Positions 17,322 to 25,968 of a stretch of 64,000 nt of DNA are shown here, piece after piece. How positions within the stretch are numbered: position 1 is the first letter of the stretch; each line of letters begins with the position of its first letter. The stretch comes from an uncultured Arthrobacter sp. (GTDB lineage Bacteria > Actinomycetota > Actinomycetes > Actinomycetales > Micrococcaceae). A program made the translations under genes and the position numbers. The notes beneath the pieces were generated by a model. That model searched no databases. It saw only the letters and a program-made list of their open reading frames with translations, and was not told where the DNA came from. The stretch lies in assembly GCF_947495145.1 (NCBI RefSeq), contig NZ_CANLXP010000001.1, positions 174,172-238,171 on the forward strand. The letters are read 5' to 3'.

Positions 17322-17462
17322 CTAACCATCTTCATCGCTGACGGAGCAATGTTCGCGTGCACAACCGCCGTGCGGTTACGTACAGTTGCTGACCGGCGGC
17401 CGGAACCTGCCGGCGGGCGTATCATGGATTGTCATCTTTTCTCTACCCGAGGGGCCAATACT

Positions 17463-18377
17463 GTGTCCACTGTTGAAGAAGCTTCCACCACTGCGCCGGT
17501 GACCGGCAGCAGCCGCGTCAAGCGTGGAATGGCGGAAATGCTCAAGGGCGGCGTCATCATGGATGTTGTCACCGCCGAGCAGGCGCGCATCGCCGAGGAC
17601 GCCGGTGCCGTGGCCGTTATGGCGCTCGAGCGCGTGCCCGCTGACATCCGTGCCCAGGGCGGGGTTTCCCGGATGTCCGATCCGGACATGATCGACAGCA
17701 TCATCGAAGCCGTTTCCATTCCGGTCATGGCGAAAGCCCGCATCGGTCATTTCGTCGAGGCTCAGGTGCTGCAGTCTCTCGGCGTCGACTACATCGACGA
17801 GTCCGAGGTGCTGACTCCGGCCGACTTCACCAACCACATCGACAAGTGGAAGTTCACTGTTCCTTTCGTGTGCGGTGCCACCAACCTCGGTGAGGCGCTG
17901 CGCCGCATCAACGAGGGTGCGGCCATGATCCGCTCCAAGGGCGAGGCCGGTACCGGGGATGTCTCCAACGCCACCATGCACATGCGCAAGATCCGTGCCG
18001 AGATCGCCCGCCTCAGCTCCATGCCCGAGGATGAGCTGTACGTCGCTGCCAAGGAACTTCAGGCACCGTACGAACTCGTCAAGGAAGTTGCTGCTGCCGG
18101 CAAGCTCCCGGTGGTGCTGTTCACCGCCGGCGGCATTGCCACCCCTGCGGACGCCGCAATGATGATGCAGCTCGGCGCTGACGGCGTCTTCGTCGGCTCC
18201 GGCATCTTCAAGTCCGGCAACCCGGCTGAGCGTGCCGTGGCAATCGTGAAGGCAACTACCTTCCACGACGATCCCGACATGATCGCCAAAGTCTCCCGCG
18301 GCCTCGGTGAGGCAATGGTCGGCATCAACGTGGACGAGATCCCGCAGCCGCACCGCCTCGCTGAGCGCGGCTGGTAG
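17463..18377 (+). CDS. pdxS: Pyridoxal 5'-phosphate synthase subunit PdxS
   Basis: A 304-residue PdxS (Snz) protein, a TIM-barrel lyase that makes PLP from ribose 5-phosphate, glyceraldehyde 3-phosphate and ammonia. Both active-site lysines are visible: [10 protein letters not shown] and [13 protein letters not shown]. The N-terminal [17 protein letters not shown] is diagnostic. It forms dodecamers with PdxT, encoded 7.6 kb downstream. The GTG at 17463 has GAGGGG eight bases upstream; the longer frame lacks a ribosome-binding site. A strong terminator follows, so it is transcribed alone. Confidence 0.96.
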   Translation: MSTVEEASTTAPVTGSSRVKRGMAEMLKGGVIMDVVTAEQARIAEDAGAVAVMALERVPADIRAQGGVSRMSDPDMIDSIIEAVSIPVMAKARIGHFVEAQVLQSLGVDYIDESEVLTPADFTNHIDKWKFTVPFVCGATNLGEALRRINEGAAMIRSKGEAGTGDVSNATMHMRKIRAEIARLSSMPEDELYVAAKELQAPYELVKEVAAAGKLPVVLFTAGGIATPADAAMMMQLGADGVFVGSGIFKSGNPAERAVAIVKATTFHDDPDMIAKVSRGLGEAMVGINVDEIPQPHRLAERGW

Positions 18378-18394
18378 ATACCGACGCAGCACCT

Positions 18395-18423
18395 AAGGGC
18401 CGGACGGCTTTCGTCCGGCCCTT
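18395..18423 (+). terminator. Rho-independent terminator after pdxS
   Basis: A perfect 12-bp stem (AAGGGCCGGACG pairing with CGTCCGGCCCTT) with a five-base GCTTT loop lies 18 bases after the pdxS stop. The 3' arm ends in TT followed by CGTCGTCTT, a weak T-rich tail typical of high-GC actinobacteria. Confidence 0.85.
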
Positions 18424-18443
18424 CGTCGTCTTCCAGCGAGGGC

Positions 18444-18449
18444 TAGGCT
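18444..18449 (+). promoter_or_regulatory. Candidate -10 box, leaderless CapA-like transcript
   Basis: TAGGCT lies six bases before the GTG at 18456 with no Shine-Dalgarno sequence between. It starts 20 bases after the pdxS terminator stem, so a new promoter is expected here. Confidence 0.42.
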
Positions 18450-18455
18450 TGTTGC

Positions 18456-19712
18456 GTGAATGGGCGCGGGGCGTATAGCGGGCGAGTCTCAATTCTGGCA
18501 GTGCTTCTGCTGCTCACCGGCTGCACCGGGACCGGCACGCCTGAAGGCAATGCGCCGGCATCCCGTACCGCATCTCCTCCGCAATCATCGCCCTCGGCGC
18601 CCGGCTCGCAGTCGCCGGTGCCCGCCACTTCAGCGCCGGAAGTGTCGGCACCTCCGCCGGCGACGGAAGCGGCGGGCTGTCCGGGTGAACCCTGCACATC
18701 GGTTGTGCTCACCGGAGACCTGCTGCTTCACGAAGGACTGTGGGAACAGGCCGCGCTCGACGGCGGCGGCGACCTTGACTTCCGGCCGCTCCTGGCCGCC
18801 CAGGAGGAATACGTTGCCCCGGCGGACCTTGCCATCTGCCACCAGGAAACGCCGCTGGCCGAGTCCGGCGGCCCGTTTTCAGGGTTCCCGGCGTTCAACG
18901 CCCCTCCACAGATTGCCGACGCCGTCGCGGACCTGGGCTACGACGCCTGCACAACGGCCAGCAATCATACCCTCGACGCCGGCACTGCCGGACTGAACCG
19001 CACCCTGGACACCCTGGACAAGGCGGGGCTCGAACACACCGGTTCCTACCGCACACCCGAGGAGGCAGCCGAGCCGCTCATCGTGAACACCGGCGAAGCA
19101 CGAATCGCAGTGATCACCGGAACCTATGCGCTCAACGGGATCGTGCCCGAGTTCGGCTGGCAGGTGGATCAGCTGGATCCGGCAGCGATGATCGCCAAGG
19201 CGGACAAAGCGCGCGGGGCGGGCGCCGACGTCGTACTTGCAGCGGTGCACGCCGGCGACGAGTATGCCGACTATGCCAACGCCCAGCAGCAGGAGGTAGC
19301 GCACGCACTCGTGGACAGCGGCCGCTTCGACCTGGTTTACGGCCACCACAGCCATTCGGTGCTGCCCATCGAGAAGTACAACGGCGTCTGGATCGTCTAT
19401 GGACTCGGGAACACCATCGCCGCCCACCTCACGCCGAATATCCGCAACACCGAGGGACTTCTGGTGGAAGTCTCCTTCGAGCAGAACGACGACGGCGGCT
19501 GGCAGGGCGCCGGACTCCGCTGGCTTCCTGCCACCTGGAACGGGCCGGGGCACCGGTGGTGCCCGGTGGCCGCCTTCAATCTCGAGGAGATGGCCGCGTC
19601 GAAGACCTCCTGCGTCTCCAGCGCGGAGGACGCAGCGAGCAGACAGCGCAGCAAGGTCACCGTTGAGTCGATGGGTGCCGCAGAGGCCGGTGCCGTCGAG
19701 TGGCAGGAGTAA
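18456..19712 (+). CDS. CapA-family lipoprotein, paralogue 1
   Basis: A 418-residue CapA/PgsA-type metallophosphatase-fold protein. The N-terminus is a lipoprotein signal: ILAVLLLLTGC, lipidated at the Cys, then a ~45-residue Pro/Ser/Ala-rich linker. The domain shows VVLTGDLLLHEGLW, AICHQETPLAES, TTASNHTLDAGT and GHHSHSVLPIEKYNG, with the Asp/Asn/His residues that would bind metal. In Bacillus, CapA belongs to the poly-gamma-glutamate export machinery; no CapB or CapC is present here, so that pathway is not implied. It is closely related to the protein at 22595-23854. It is convergent with the GNAT gene. Confidence 0.87.
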   Translation: MNGRGAYSGRVSILAVLLLLTGCTGTGTPEGNAPASRTASPPQSSPSAPGSQSPVPATSAPEVSAPPPATEAAGCPGEPCTSVVLTGDLLLHEGLWEQAALDGGGDLDFRPLLAAQEEYVAPADLAICHQETPLAESGGPFSGFPAFNAPPQIADAVADLGYDACTTASNHTLDAGTAGLNRTLDTLDKAGLEHTGSYRTPEEAAEPLIVNTGEARIAVITGTYALNGIVPEFGWQVDQLDPAAMIAKADKARGAGADVVLAAVHAGDEYADYANAQQQEVAHALVDSGRFDLVYGHHSHSVLPIEKYNGVWIVYGLGNTIAAHLTPNIRNTEGLLVEVSFEQNDDGGWQGAGLRWLPATWNGPGHRWCPVAAFNLEEMAASKTSCVSSAEDAASRQRSKVTVESMGAAEAGAVEWQE

Positions 19713-19735
19713 CTCGGCTGGAAATCACCCGAGTT
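19711..19735. terminator. Weak inverted repeat between convergent genes
   Basis: AACTCGG and CCGAGTT form a 7-bp stem with an 11-base loop spanning the 12-base gap between the CapA-like and GNAT genes. It could act as a bidirectional terminator, but the stem is short and lacks a T tract on the plus strand. Confidence 0.3.
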
Positions 19736-20438
19736 GAAGCCACCACGTCTGCCCGCGGCCAATGAGTTCGAATCCCCGGCGGGAGTAGAGCTCATACCCC
19801 TCGGGCGTGGCGTTCAACGCCAGTTCCTGCGCCCCCGCAGCCGCTGCCTCCTGGGCCACCGCTGAAAGCAGCGCAGTGCCGAAGCCGCGGCGGCGGAACT
19901 GGGGGAGCACCTCCATGTTGAAGATCCCGCCGAGTGCTTTCGCGTCAGTAGCCGCATCGTCGTAGAAGGCATACGCGGCGCCAACGGGAACTTCATCCAC
20001 GCGTAGGAGTGCATGCCAGGCCTTCGGCGGATCAATGCGGGCAACGGCCAGTTCCGCGGCGAGCGGTCCGGAGTATTCGGGCACGCGCGAGGTGATTGCG
20101 GCTCCTGCGCGGCTCAGGCCGGTGAGCGCCTCGACTGGCGCGCTCATCCACCACGGTTGCCAGCCCGGTTCGAAACCGAAGCTGCTCAGCTCCTGTCCTC
20201 GGACTGCGCCGTTAAGCCACACGCCCACGGTCCGGGCACCTAGCCGGACGCCCTCAGCCAGGCCTGGGCGCAACCCTGCCGCGGATAACGTGGTGGGAAA
20301 CATCAGCATGAGCTCACGCCGGGCAGGCAGCCAGATCCAGTCGGATTCGTGCGTGGAGAAGGTCCGGCCGCCGGTTGCCTGTGCCATCGCAGCGAACCAG
20401 GCGCGCTGCAGCCGCTGGCAACCGGCGATCGTGGTCAT
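19725..20438 (-). CDS. GNAT-family N-acetyltransferase
   Basis: A 237-residue protein with a C-terminal GNAT domain. The acetyl-CoA loop is clear: GGIFNMEVLPQFRRRGFGTAL (Q/R-x-x-G-x-G/A form as RRRGFGTAL). The end has LALNATPEGYELYSRRGFEL, typical of the family's last strand. The N-terminal ~110 residues are an extra domain with Trp-rich segments, as in two-domain GNATs. The substrate is unknown. Its ATG overlaps the stop of the M3 peptidase gene by four bases (ATGA), so the pair is translationally coupled. Confidence 0.85.
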   Translation of the reverse strand: MTTIAGCQRLQRAWFAAMAQATGGRTFSTHESDWIWLPARRELMLMFPTTLSAAGLRPGLAEGVRLGARTVGVWLNGAVRGQELSSFGFEPGWQPWWMSAPVEALTGLSRAGAAITSRVPEYSGPLAAELAVARIDPPKAWHALLRVDEVPVGAAYAFYDDAATDAKALGGIFNMEVLPQFRRRGFGTALLSAVAQEAAAAGAQELALNATPEGYELYSRRGFELIGRGQTWWLQLG

Positions 20439-22453
20439 GACTGCTCAGCCAGCCCTCGACGCTCGAGGAGGGGATCGATGCTCGCCGCCCGTCCGCGGAA
20501 GGCAGCGAAGGCGTCCAGCGGATCAACGCTGTACCCGCGTGAAAGCAGCTCCTTGCGAAAATGTTCCCCGTTCTCCCGGCTCAGTCCGCCCGACTCCTTG
20601 AACCACTCGACGCTGTCCGCGTCCAGCACCTCGCTCCAGATGTAGGCGTAGTAGGCCGCTGAGTAGCCGCCCGCGAAGATGTGTTTAAAGTATCCGGTGC
20701 GGTACCGCGGCGGCACGGGCGCGTAGTCCACGCCGGCGTCGTGCAGTGCCTGCTTCTCAAAGGCGAGGGGGTCCTCCACCGTGGTGCCCGGCGGAAGCTC
20801 GTGCCATGCGAGGTCGAGCAGGGCAGCACCTAGGTATTCGGTGGTGGCGAAACCCTCGCCCCACTGCCTGGCAGCAACGAGCTTGTCGATCATTTCCTGG
20901 GGGAGCGGCTCACCCGTCTGGTGATGGCGCGCATAATTGTTCACCACTTCCGGCCAGAGCATCCACATCTCATTGACCTGAGAGGGGTATTCCACGAAGT
21001 CCCGCGGCACGCTCGTTCCGGAAAACAACGGATACGTGACATCCGAGAAAAGCCCATGGAGTGCGTGCCCGAACTCGTGGAACGTGGTCCGCACCTCGTC
21101 AAAGGTCAGCAGTGTGGGTTCACCTGCGGGTGGCCTGGACACGTTCAGGTTGTTGACGACGACAGCCCGGGTTCCGGCAAGCCGGGACTGCTCCACGAAC
21201 GAGTTCATCCACGCGCCGCCGTTCTTGGTGTCGCGGGTGTAGTAGTCGCCGAGGAAGAGTCCCAGCTCGGACCCGTCCTCCTCCCGGACCTCCCAGATCC
21301 GCACCTCGGGGTGGTATCCCTGAAGATCGTCCCGTTCATGGAACGTGAGCCCGTACAGTTTGTTCGCCGCGAAGAAGACGCCGTCGTTGAGCACCCGGTC
21401 GAGTTCGAAGTAGGGGCGCAGCGCGGCGAGGTCAACGTCGTACCGTTCGGACCGCACTTTTTCGGAGTAGAACGACCAGTCCCAGGCCTCGATCGGGTGA
21501 CCTGCCACTTCCTCGAGCTGCTCAGCTTCCGCGCGCGCGTTCCGGACAGCCGGCTGCGCGAGGCGGCCGAGCATTTCGTGGATGGCATCCAGCGACGGTG
21601 CGGTCTGGTCATCCGTGGCAAGCGCGGCGTGGTTGGTGAAGCCGAGGAGAGCGGCGCGCTCGGCGCGCAGCGCTGCCATCTCCGCGGCAACGCCGATGGT
21701 GTTGTCCGCGTTGTCGCGGGATCCGCGATTGACCGACGCTTCGTGCAGGCGGCGGCGGGTTTCCCGGTTGCTCAGGGACTCCAGTGCAGGTTGTGACGTC
21801 GGCAGGATCAGCGTCAGGAGGAACTTGCCCTGGTGACCGGCGGCTTGGGCGGCGTCTGCAGCAGAGGCGATGTCGTCTGCGGACAATCCGTCGAGCTCGG
21901 ACGCGTCGTCGACAAGCAGCGCCGAGCTATTCGTGTCACGGAGCAGCCGCTGTCCGAACTCCGTGCTGAGCCGGGAGAGCTCGCCGTTCAGCTCCCGCAG
22001 GCGCTGTTGCGCAGCGTCGTCGAGCTGGGCCCCGGCGCGCACGAAGCGCTGCCGGTACTCGTCGGCCAGACGTGCGGACTCAGCGTCGAGACCGGACATC
22101 TCGACCACATTCACGCGCTCGAACAGCGCGGCGTTGAGGTAGATGTTGTCCTCGTGCGCGGCAAGGCGCGGGGCGATCTCTGTCTCTACCGCCTGGATTC
22201 CCTCGGTGGAGTGTGCAGACGAATTGTTGAAGAACACCAGCGCGACGCGGCGAAGCGCCTGACCGGCGCGTTCCAACGCCACGATGGTGTTGTCGAACGC
22301 TGCCGGTGCCGGCCCGGCAACGATCGCGTCGATGTCAGCGAGGTGCTCCCGAATGCCGGTTTCAAACGCCGGCAGGAAGTCCTCCTCTCGGATCTGCGCG
22401 AAAGGGGGCAACTGGTACGGCAGCGTGCTCGGATTCTGAAAAGGGTTGCTCAT
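20435..22453 (-). CDS. M3-family metallopeptidase (oligopeptidase A / Dcp-like)
   Basis: A 672-residue zinc peptidase of the thimet oligopeptidase family, normal in length. The zinc motif is TFHEFGHALHGLF, with the third ligand Glu in FVEYPSQVNEMW. The C-terminal YRTGYFKHIFAGGYSAAYYAYIW is the conserved substrate-binding Tyr-rich region. There is no signal peptide, so it degrades peptides of about 5-20 residues in the cytoplasm. The start MSNPFQNPS at 22453 is the family N-terminus; the longer frame upstream overlaps the promoter side of the second CapA gene. It is coupled to the GNAT gene. Confidence 0.93.
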   Translation of the reverse strand: MSNPFQNPSTLPYQLPPFAQIREEDFLPAFETGIREHLADIDAIVAGPAPAAFDNTIVALERAGQALRRVALVFFNNSSAHSTEGIQAVETEIAPRLAAHEDNIYLNAALFERVNVVEMSGLDAESARLADEYRQRFVRAGAQLDDAAQQRLRELNGELSRLSTEFGQRLLRDTNSSALLVDDASELDGLSADDIASAADAAQAAGHQGKFLLTLILPTSQPALESLSNRETRRRLHEASVNRGSRDNADNTIGVAAEMAALRAERAALLGFTNHAALATDDQTAPSLDAIHEMLGRLAQPAVRNARAEAEQLEEVAGHPIEAWDWSFYSEKVRSERYDVDLAALRPYFELDRVLNDGVFFAANKLYGLTFHERDDLQGYHPEVRIWEVREEDGSELGLFLGDYYTRDTKNGGAWMNSFVEQSRLAGTRAVVVNNLNVSRPPAGEPTLLTFDEVRTTFHEFGHALHGLFSDVTYPLFSGTSVPRDFVEYPSQVNEMWMLWPEVVNNYARHHQTGEPLPQEMIDKLVAARQWGEGFATTEYLGAALLDLAWHELPPGTTVEDPLAFEKQALHDAGVDYAPVPPRYRTGYFKHIFAGGYSAAYYAYIWSEVLDADSVEWFKESGGLSRENGEHFRKELLSRGYSVDPLDAFAAFRGRAASIDPLLERRGLAEQS

Positions 22454-22594
22454 GGAAACCAACCTTGGCATAACCAGCGGCGCCCCTCCAGCAGGCAATC
22501 CCGATTTCATCCCGTGTTCGCCTGGCAGGTTCACCTTCGCACGTCTGCCTTCCTGCGCACCTATCATTGGAAGTCATCACCAAGGGAGGTCGTT

Positions 22595-23854
22595 GTGTCG
22601 GGACAGACGCGAAATCGACGCACGTGGGCAGCGCTGGGACTGGCCCTCACGCTTGCCTGCTCCGGCTGCATGGGAACAGGGGAGGGCCGGACCACCCAGG
22701 GCTCAGAACCGACGACGACGGCGCCCGCTGCCTCCTCTGCGCCCGCCGCCACCCAGACGCCTGAGGCGACCCCTGAGCCAACTGCCGAGCCGACCCCTGG
22801 CAAGGGACCTGACTGCCCCACGGACCGTTGCTTCTCCTTCATGGCCTCCGGTGATCTTCTGGTGCACCCACAGCTATGGGGCCAGGCCGCCGTCGATGCG
22901 CAGCAGACCGGCAACGGCACTCTTGATTTCGAGCCGCTCCTGGCAGGGCAGCGCCCCTACATCGAGGCGAGCGATCTTGCGGTGTGCCAAATGGAGACGC
23001 CGGTCGCCACACCGGAAGGGCCGTTCAGCGGCTACCCGCAGTTCAACGTCCCGCCGCAGATCCTTGATGCTGCCAAAGCAGTCGGGTACCGGGCGTGCAC
23101 CACGGCAAGCAACCACACCATCGACGCCGGCACTGAGGGGCTGGTGCGCACCCTCGATACGCTGGATCGGCTCGGTCTGGAGCACACCGGCTCCTACCGC
23201 ACTGAAGCGGATTCCCAGGAGCTGATGATCCTCGAAACGCCGGCCGCGAAGATCGCAGTCATCGAGGCTACCTACGGTCTGAACGGCCTGATTCCGGAAT
23301 TCCCCTGGCAGGTGGACATGCTCGACGCGCCCACCATGATCGCAAAGGCGGAGAGGGCGCGTGAGGAGGGCGCCGACGTCGTTATCGCGGCCATTCACGC
23401 AGGAGATGAGTACGCCTCACTGCCCAACCAGCAGCAGATCGACCTCGCCCACGCGCTGGCGGACAGCGGCGCCGTCGACTTCATATACGGGCATCACACG
23501 CACTCGGTGCTGCCCATCGAGTACTACAACGACACCTGGATTGTGTACGGGCTTGGCAATGGAGTGACCGAGCTGTCACCGGTGTATGACGTCAACAATG
23601 AGGGCCTCACCATCCGGGCGCAGTTCGCGGCAGACGAATCAGGTCAGTGGACGGTCAGCGATCTGGCCTGGGTGCCGTCGGTGATAGTCCGTGACCCCTA
23701 CCGCTGGTGCTCGCTGGCTCCCGACCAGGAGCCGGGCTCCTGCTCAACCCCCGAGCATGAGGCAGCAGTCAAGGCACGCACGCTGGCGACGGTGGAAACT
23801 TTTGGAGCGTCCGACGACGGTGCGCACCAGTGGCTGGTGTCGGAGGAAGACTGA
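22595..23854 (+). CDS. CapA-family lipoprotein, paralogue 2
   Basis: A 419-residue lipoprotein homologous along its whole length to the one at 18456-19712. The signal is LGLALTLACSGC with the lipid-attachment Cys, then a ~50-residue Thr/Pro/Ala-rich linker with ATPEPTAEPTPG. The CapA domain has SFMASGDLLVHPQLW, AVCQMETPVATP, TTASNHTIDAGT and GHHTHSVLPIEYYND. The GTG start has AAGGGAGGT four bases upstream; a much longer open frame exists upstream but overlaps the M3 gene and is rejected. Role unknown; secreted and membrane-anchored. It is convergent with gatD. Confidence 0.87.
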   Translation: MSGQTRNRRTWAALGLALTLACSGCMGTGEGRTTQGSEPTTTAPAASSAPAATQTPEATPEPTAEPTPGKGPDCPTDRCFSFMASGDLLVHPQLWGQAAVDAQQTGNGTLDFEPLLAGQRPYIEASDLAVCQMETPVATPEGPFSGYPQFNVPPQILDAAKAVGYRACTTASNHTIDAGTEGLVRTLDTLDRLGLEHTGSYRTEADSQELMILETPAAKIAVIEATYGLNGLIPEFPWQVDMLDAPTMIAKAERAREEGADVVIAAIHAGDEYASLPNQQQIDLAHALADSGAVDFIYGHHTHSVLPIEYYNDTWIVYGLGNGVTELSPVYDVNNEGLTIRAQFAADESGQWTVSDLAWVPSVIVRDPYRWCSLAPDQEPGSCSTPEHEAAVKARTLATVETFGASDDGAHQWLVSEED

Positions 23855-23869
23855 CGAAGCCGAACGTAC

Positions 23870-24622
23870 CTAGCGCGGCCGGGTTGCAGCGTGCCGGCGG
23901 GCGAGGTCGGCAAGGCTGTCATCCACGTTTCCCGGTTCGAATGAGCCGTACTTCCGGGTTACGGCGTGTCGGATCAGGAAGTCGGCGATGGCCGGGTTTT
24001 TCGGCAGCAGTGAGCCATGGAGATAGCTGGCGACAATGTTGAGATGCCGGGCGCCTTCATGGTCCTCCTTCGAGTTGTTCCCCTCGCCCTTGGTCACGGT
24101 GGCAAGCGGACGGATACCCGGACCGAGGTAGGTCTGGCCGCTGTGGTTCTCGTAACCGTGGATGTCGCCGAATTCTTCGCTGCGTCCCACCACATTGCCG
24201 ATTAGCCGTTCACTGCCGCCATGGGTTTCTATGTCCAGGATGCTGATTCCCGGAATGATGGTGCCGTCGTGGGTCTTGAAGAAGTTCCCGAAGAGTTGGT
24301 ACAGGCCACAGATCGCAAGCATCGGGGTGCCGTCCTCGGCCAGTGCGCGAAGGTGCGCTGCGTTGGCCTGCAAGTCCTGTTGAATGACCACCTGTCCGCT
24401 GTCCTGACCGCCGCCGCCGATCAGGATGTCAACGTCCTTCTCGAACGCGTCGCCGGCATTGTGTTCGAGAATGACCGCGTCATACCCGTGCCAGGCCAGG
24501 CGCTGCTTGAGCACCAGTACGTTGCCCCAGTCGCCATAGATGTTCATGTCCCGCGGGTAAAGCTGCAGGATCCGCAGCGTGCCCTTCTTTGCCGGCGTGC
24601 CGGTCTGGGTGCCGGAAGTCAT
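23870..24622 (-). CDS. gatD: Lipid II isoglutaminyl synthase, glutaminase subunit GatD
   Basis: A 250-residue class I glutamine amidotransferase. The nucleophile is Cys105 in MLAICGLYQLFGN and the catalytic His is in YLHGSLLPKNP. LYPRDMNIYGDWGNV near the N-terminus and IGGGGQDSGQ are GatD-specific. It releases ammonia from glutamine for MurT, which amidates D-glutamate of lipid II to D-isoglutamine on the cytoplasmic face. Its ATG overlaps the murT stop (ATGA), so the two subunits are translationally coupled in the usual murT-gatD order. Confidence 0.95.
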   Translation of the reverse strand: MTSGTQTGTPAKKGTLRILQLYPRDMNIYGDWGNVLVLKQRLAWHGYDAVILEHNAGDAFEKDVDILIGGGGQDSGQVVIQQDLQANAAHLRALAEDGTPMLAICGLYQLFGNFFKTHDGTIIPGISILDIETHGGSERLIGNVVGRSEEFGDIHGYENHSGQTYLGPGIRPLATVTKGEGNNSKEDHEGARHLNIVASYLHGSLLPKNPAIADFLIRHAVTRKYGSFEPGNVDDSLADLARRHAATRPR

Positions 24623-25899
24623 GAAACCACCTTCACATCGGTAATTCTGGAAAGATCCCTGCGGATGGCGAGCATCGCCGTGTAGGTGCAGAAGATTCGT
24701 TTCGGTTGACCCTTCGCGCTGCGAATAAAGGTGCGCAGCGCGGAACCGGTGTCGGGATCGATGTCCTGGATCGCGACGTCGTCGTACTGCAGGCGCAGTG
24801 CCATGTCATACGCACGGACGCCGCTGACCATGTCCACCCCGCTGGTTCTGAGGCTGTCGAAATCGACGTCCCAGAGCCAGGACATGTCTCTGCCGTCCGC
24901 GTAGTTGTCATTGATGGCGATCATGGTCGCGTAGCCCGCAGCGTCGAAGGACTTCAACCCAAGCCGGAAGCCGCTTGGATTCTTCACGAGGACAAGCTCC
25001 AGGGGCTGGCCGTCCACCACCAGGGACTCGCCGCGTCCGAAGGCTGGCTCAACCGCTGCGAGCGAGCGCAGCATCGTCTCGCGGTTGGCATCTCCAGCCA
25101 GGACAGTTCGCGCCATCGCCAGCGCCGCGGCGGCGTTGAAAATGTTGTAGACGCCGCGGAGGCTCAGATCGACTGTGCTTTCCTCGCCGTCCATTCGGAA
25201 AGTAGCGGTGTTGGATTCCACCGCGACAAGCACGACGTCGGCAGGCAGGGAAGAGGCGGGGGCTGTTCCGGTGGCGCCGCGAAGGTCGTCATCGCTGGGG
25301 AACGTGTCCCTGAGCGACTCGTTCAGCCCGAAGTACGCCACGGAGGCTTCGCGGACGGACGACGCGATCGAGGCGACACGCGGATCTTCCCGGTTGAGCA
25401 CGACGGTGCCGGTGGTCTTCACAGCGATCTGTTCGAGCAGTCGGGTGGTCTTGTCGATTTCGCCGAATCGGTCGAGCTGATCCCGCAGGACATTGAGCAG
25501 CAGGCAGTGGGTTGGTGGAACCAGCTTCACGAAGTGGACGGCATGCGCTTCGTCCAGTTCCAGGACGGCCACATCGGCGTCCAGCCGTCCGCGCCAGTCC
25601 ACTTCGCCGAGCAGCGCCGCTGCGACACCGCGCGTAAAATTGCTTCCGGTCCGGTTGGTGAAGACCTTCAGGCCCTGGCCCTCAAGGAGTTCAACCACCA
25701 TTTTGGTGGTCGTGGTCTTCCCATTCGTGCCGCTGACGACGATGACGCCCCTGGGAAGGTTCCGCAGCGCACGTGCCATGAAGCCGGGATCAATGCGTTC
25801 AACCACCAGTCCGGGGAACGCCGAACCACCACCGCGCAGGCGCGAGAGTGCCCGAACTGTTTTGCCTAGGGGCACGCTCAAGCTAGACAGACCAGACAT
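24619..25899 (-). CDS. murT: Lipid II isoglutaminyl synthase, Mur-ligase subunit MurT
   Basis: A 426-residue Mur-ligase-like protein. The P-loop is VSGTNGKTTTTKMV; further Mur motifs are ELDEAHAVHFV, LLNVLRDQLDRFGE and GVYNIFNAAAALAMA. The C-terminal DUF1727 domain carries ALRLQYDDV and the GatD-contacting end. It activates the alpha-carboxyl of D-Glu in lipid II with ATP. Only two cysteines are present (in THCLLL and IFCTYT), so the four-Cys zinc ribbon known from Staphylococcus and Streptococcus MurT is missing; the corresponding stretch around residues 205-235 is a short Ala/Ser/Pro-rich insert. The start has no Shine-Dalgarno sequence and a -10 box seven bases upstream. Confidence 0.94.
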   Translation of the reverse strand: MSGLSSLSVPLGKTVRALSRLRGGGSAFPGLVVERIDPGFMARALRNLPRGVIVVSGTNGKTTTTKMVVELLEGQGLKVFTNRTGSNFTRGVAAALLGEVDWRGRLDADVAVLELDEAHAVHFVKLVPPTHCLLLNVLRDQLDRFGEIDKTTRLLEQIAVKTTGTVVLNREDPRVASIASSVREASVAYFGLNESLRDTFPSDDDLRGATGTAPASSLPADVVLVAVESNTATFRMDGEESTVDLSLRGVYNIFNAAAALAMARTVLAGDANRETMLRSLAAVEPAFGRGESLVVDGQPLELVLVKNPSGFRLGLKSFDAAGYATMIAINDNYADGRDMSWLWDVDFDSLRTSGVDMVSGVRAYDMALRLQYDDVAIQDIDPDTGSALRTFIRSAKGQPKRIFCTYTAMLAIRRDLSRITDVKVVS

Positions 25900-25906
25900 G
25901 GTGTCT

Positions 25907-25912
25907 AACTTA
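25907..25912 (-). promoter_or_regulatory. Candidate -10 box, leaderless murT-gatD transcript
   Basis: TAAGTT (minus strand) lies seven bases before the murT ATG; no ribosome-binding site is visible. The divergent pdxT gene has the same arrangement 45 bases away. Confidence 0.42.
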
Positions 25913-25956
25913 TCGCGCTTTTCGGCCCGATTCGGCAGGAAGGGGCAGCGCCAAAC

Positions 25957-25962
25957 TAGAAT
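25957..25962 (+). promoter_or_regulatory. Candidate -10 box, leaderless pdxT transcript
   Basis: TAGAAT lies six bases before the GTG at 25969. The only purine-rich stretch (AGGAAGGGG) is upstream of this box and too far from the start to act as a ribosome-binding site. Confidence 0.45.
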
Positions 25963-25968
25963 GGGCCG

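Noticed and set aside
21833-22594. 254-codon upstream extension of the second CapA-like gene
   Set aside because: It overlaps the M3 peptidase on the other strand and precedes a proper lipoprotein signal that starts at 22595 behind a ribosome-binding site.
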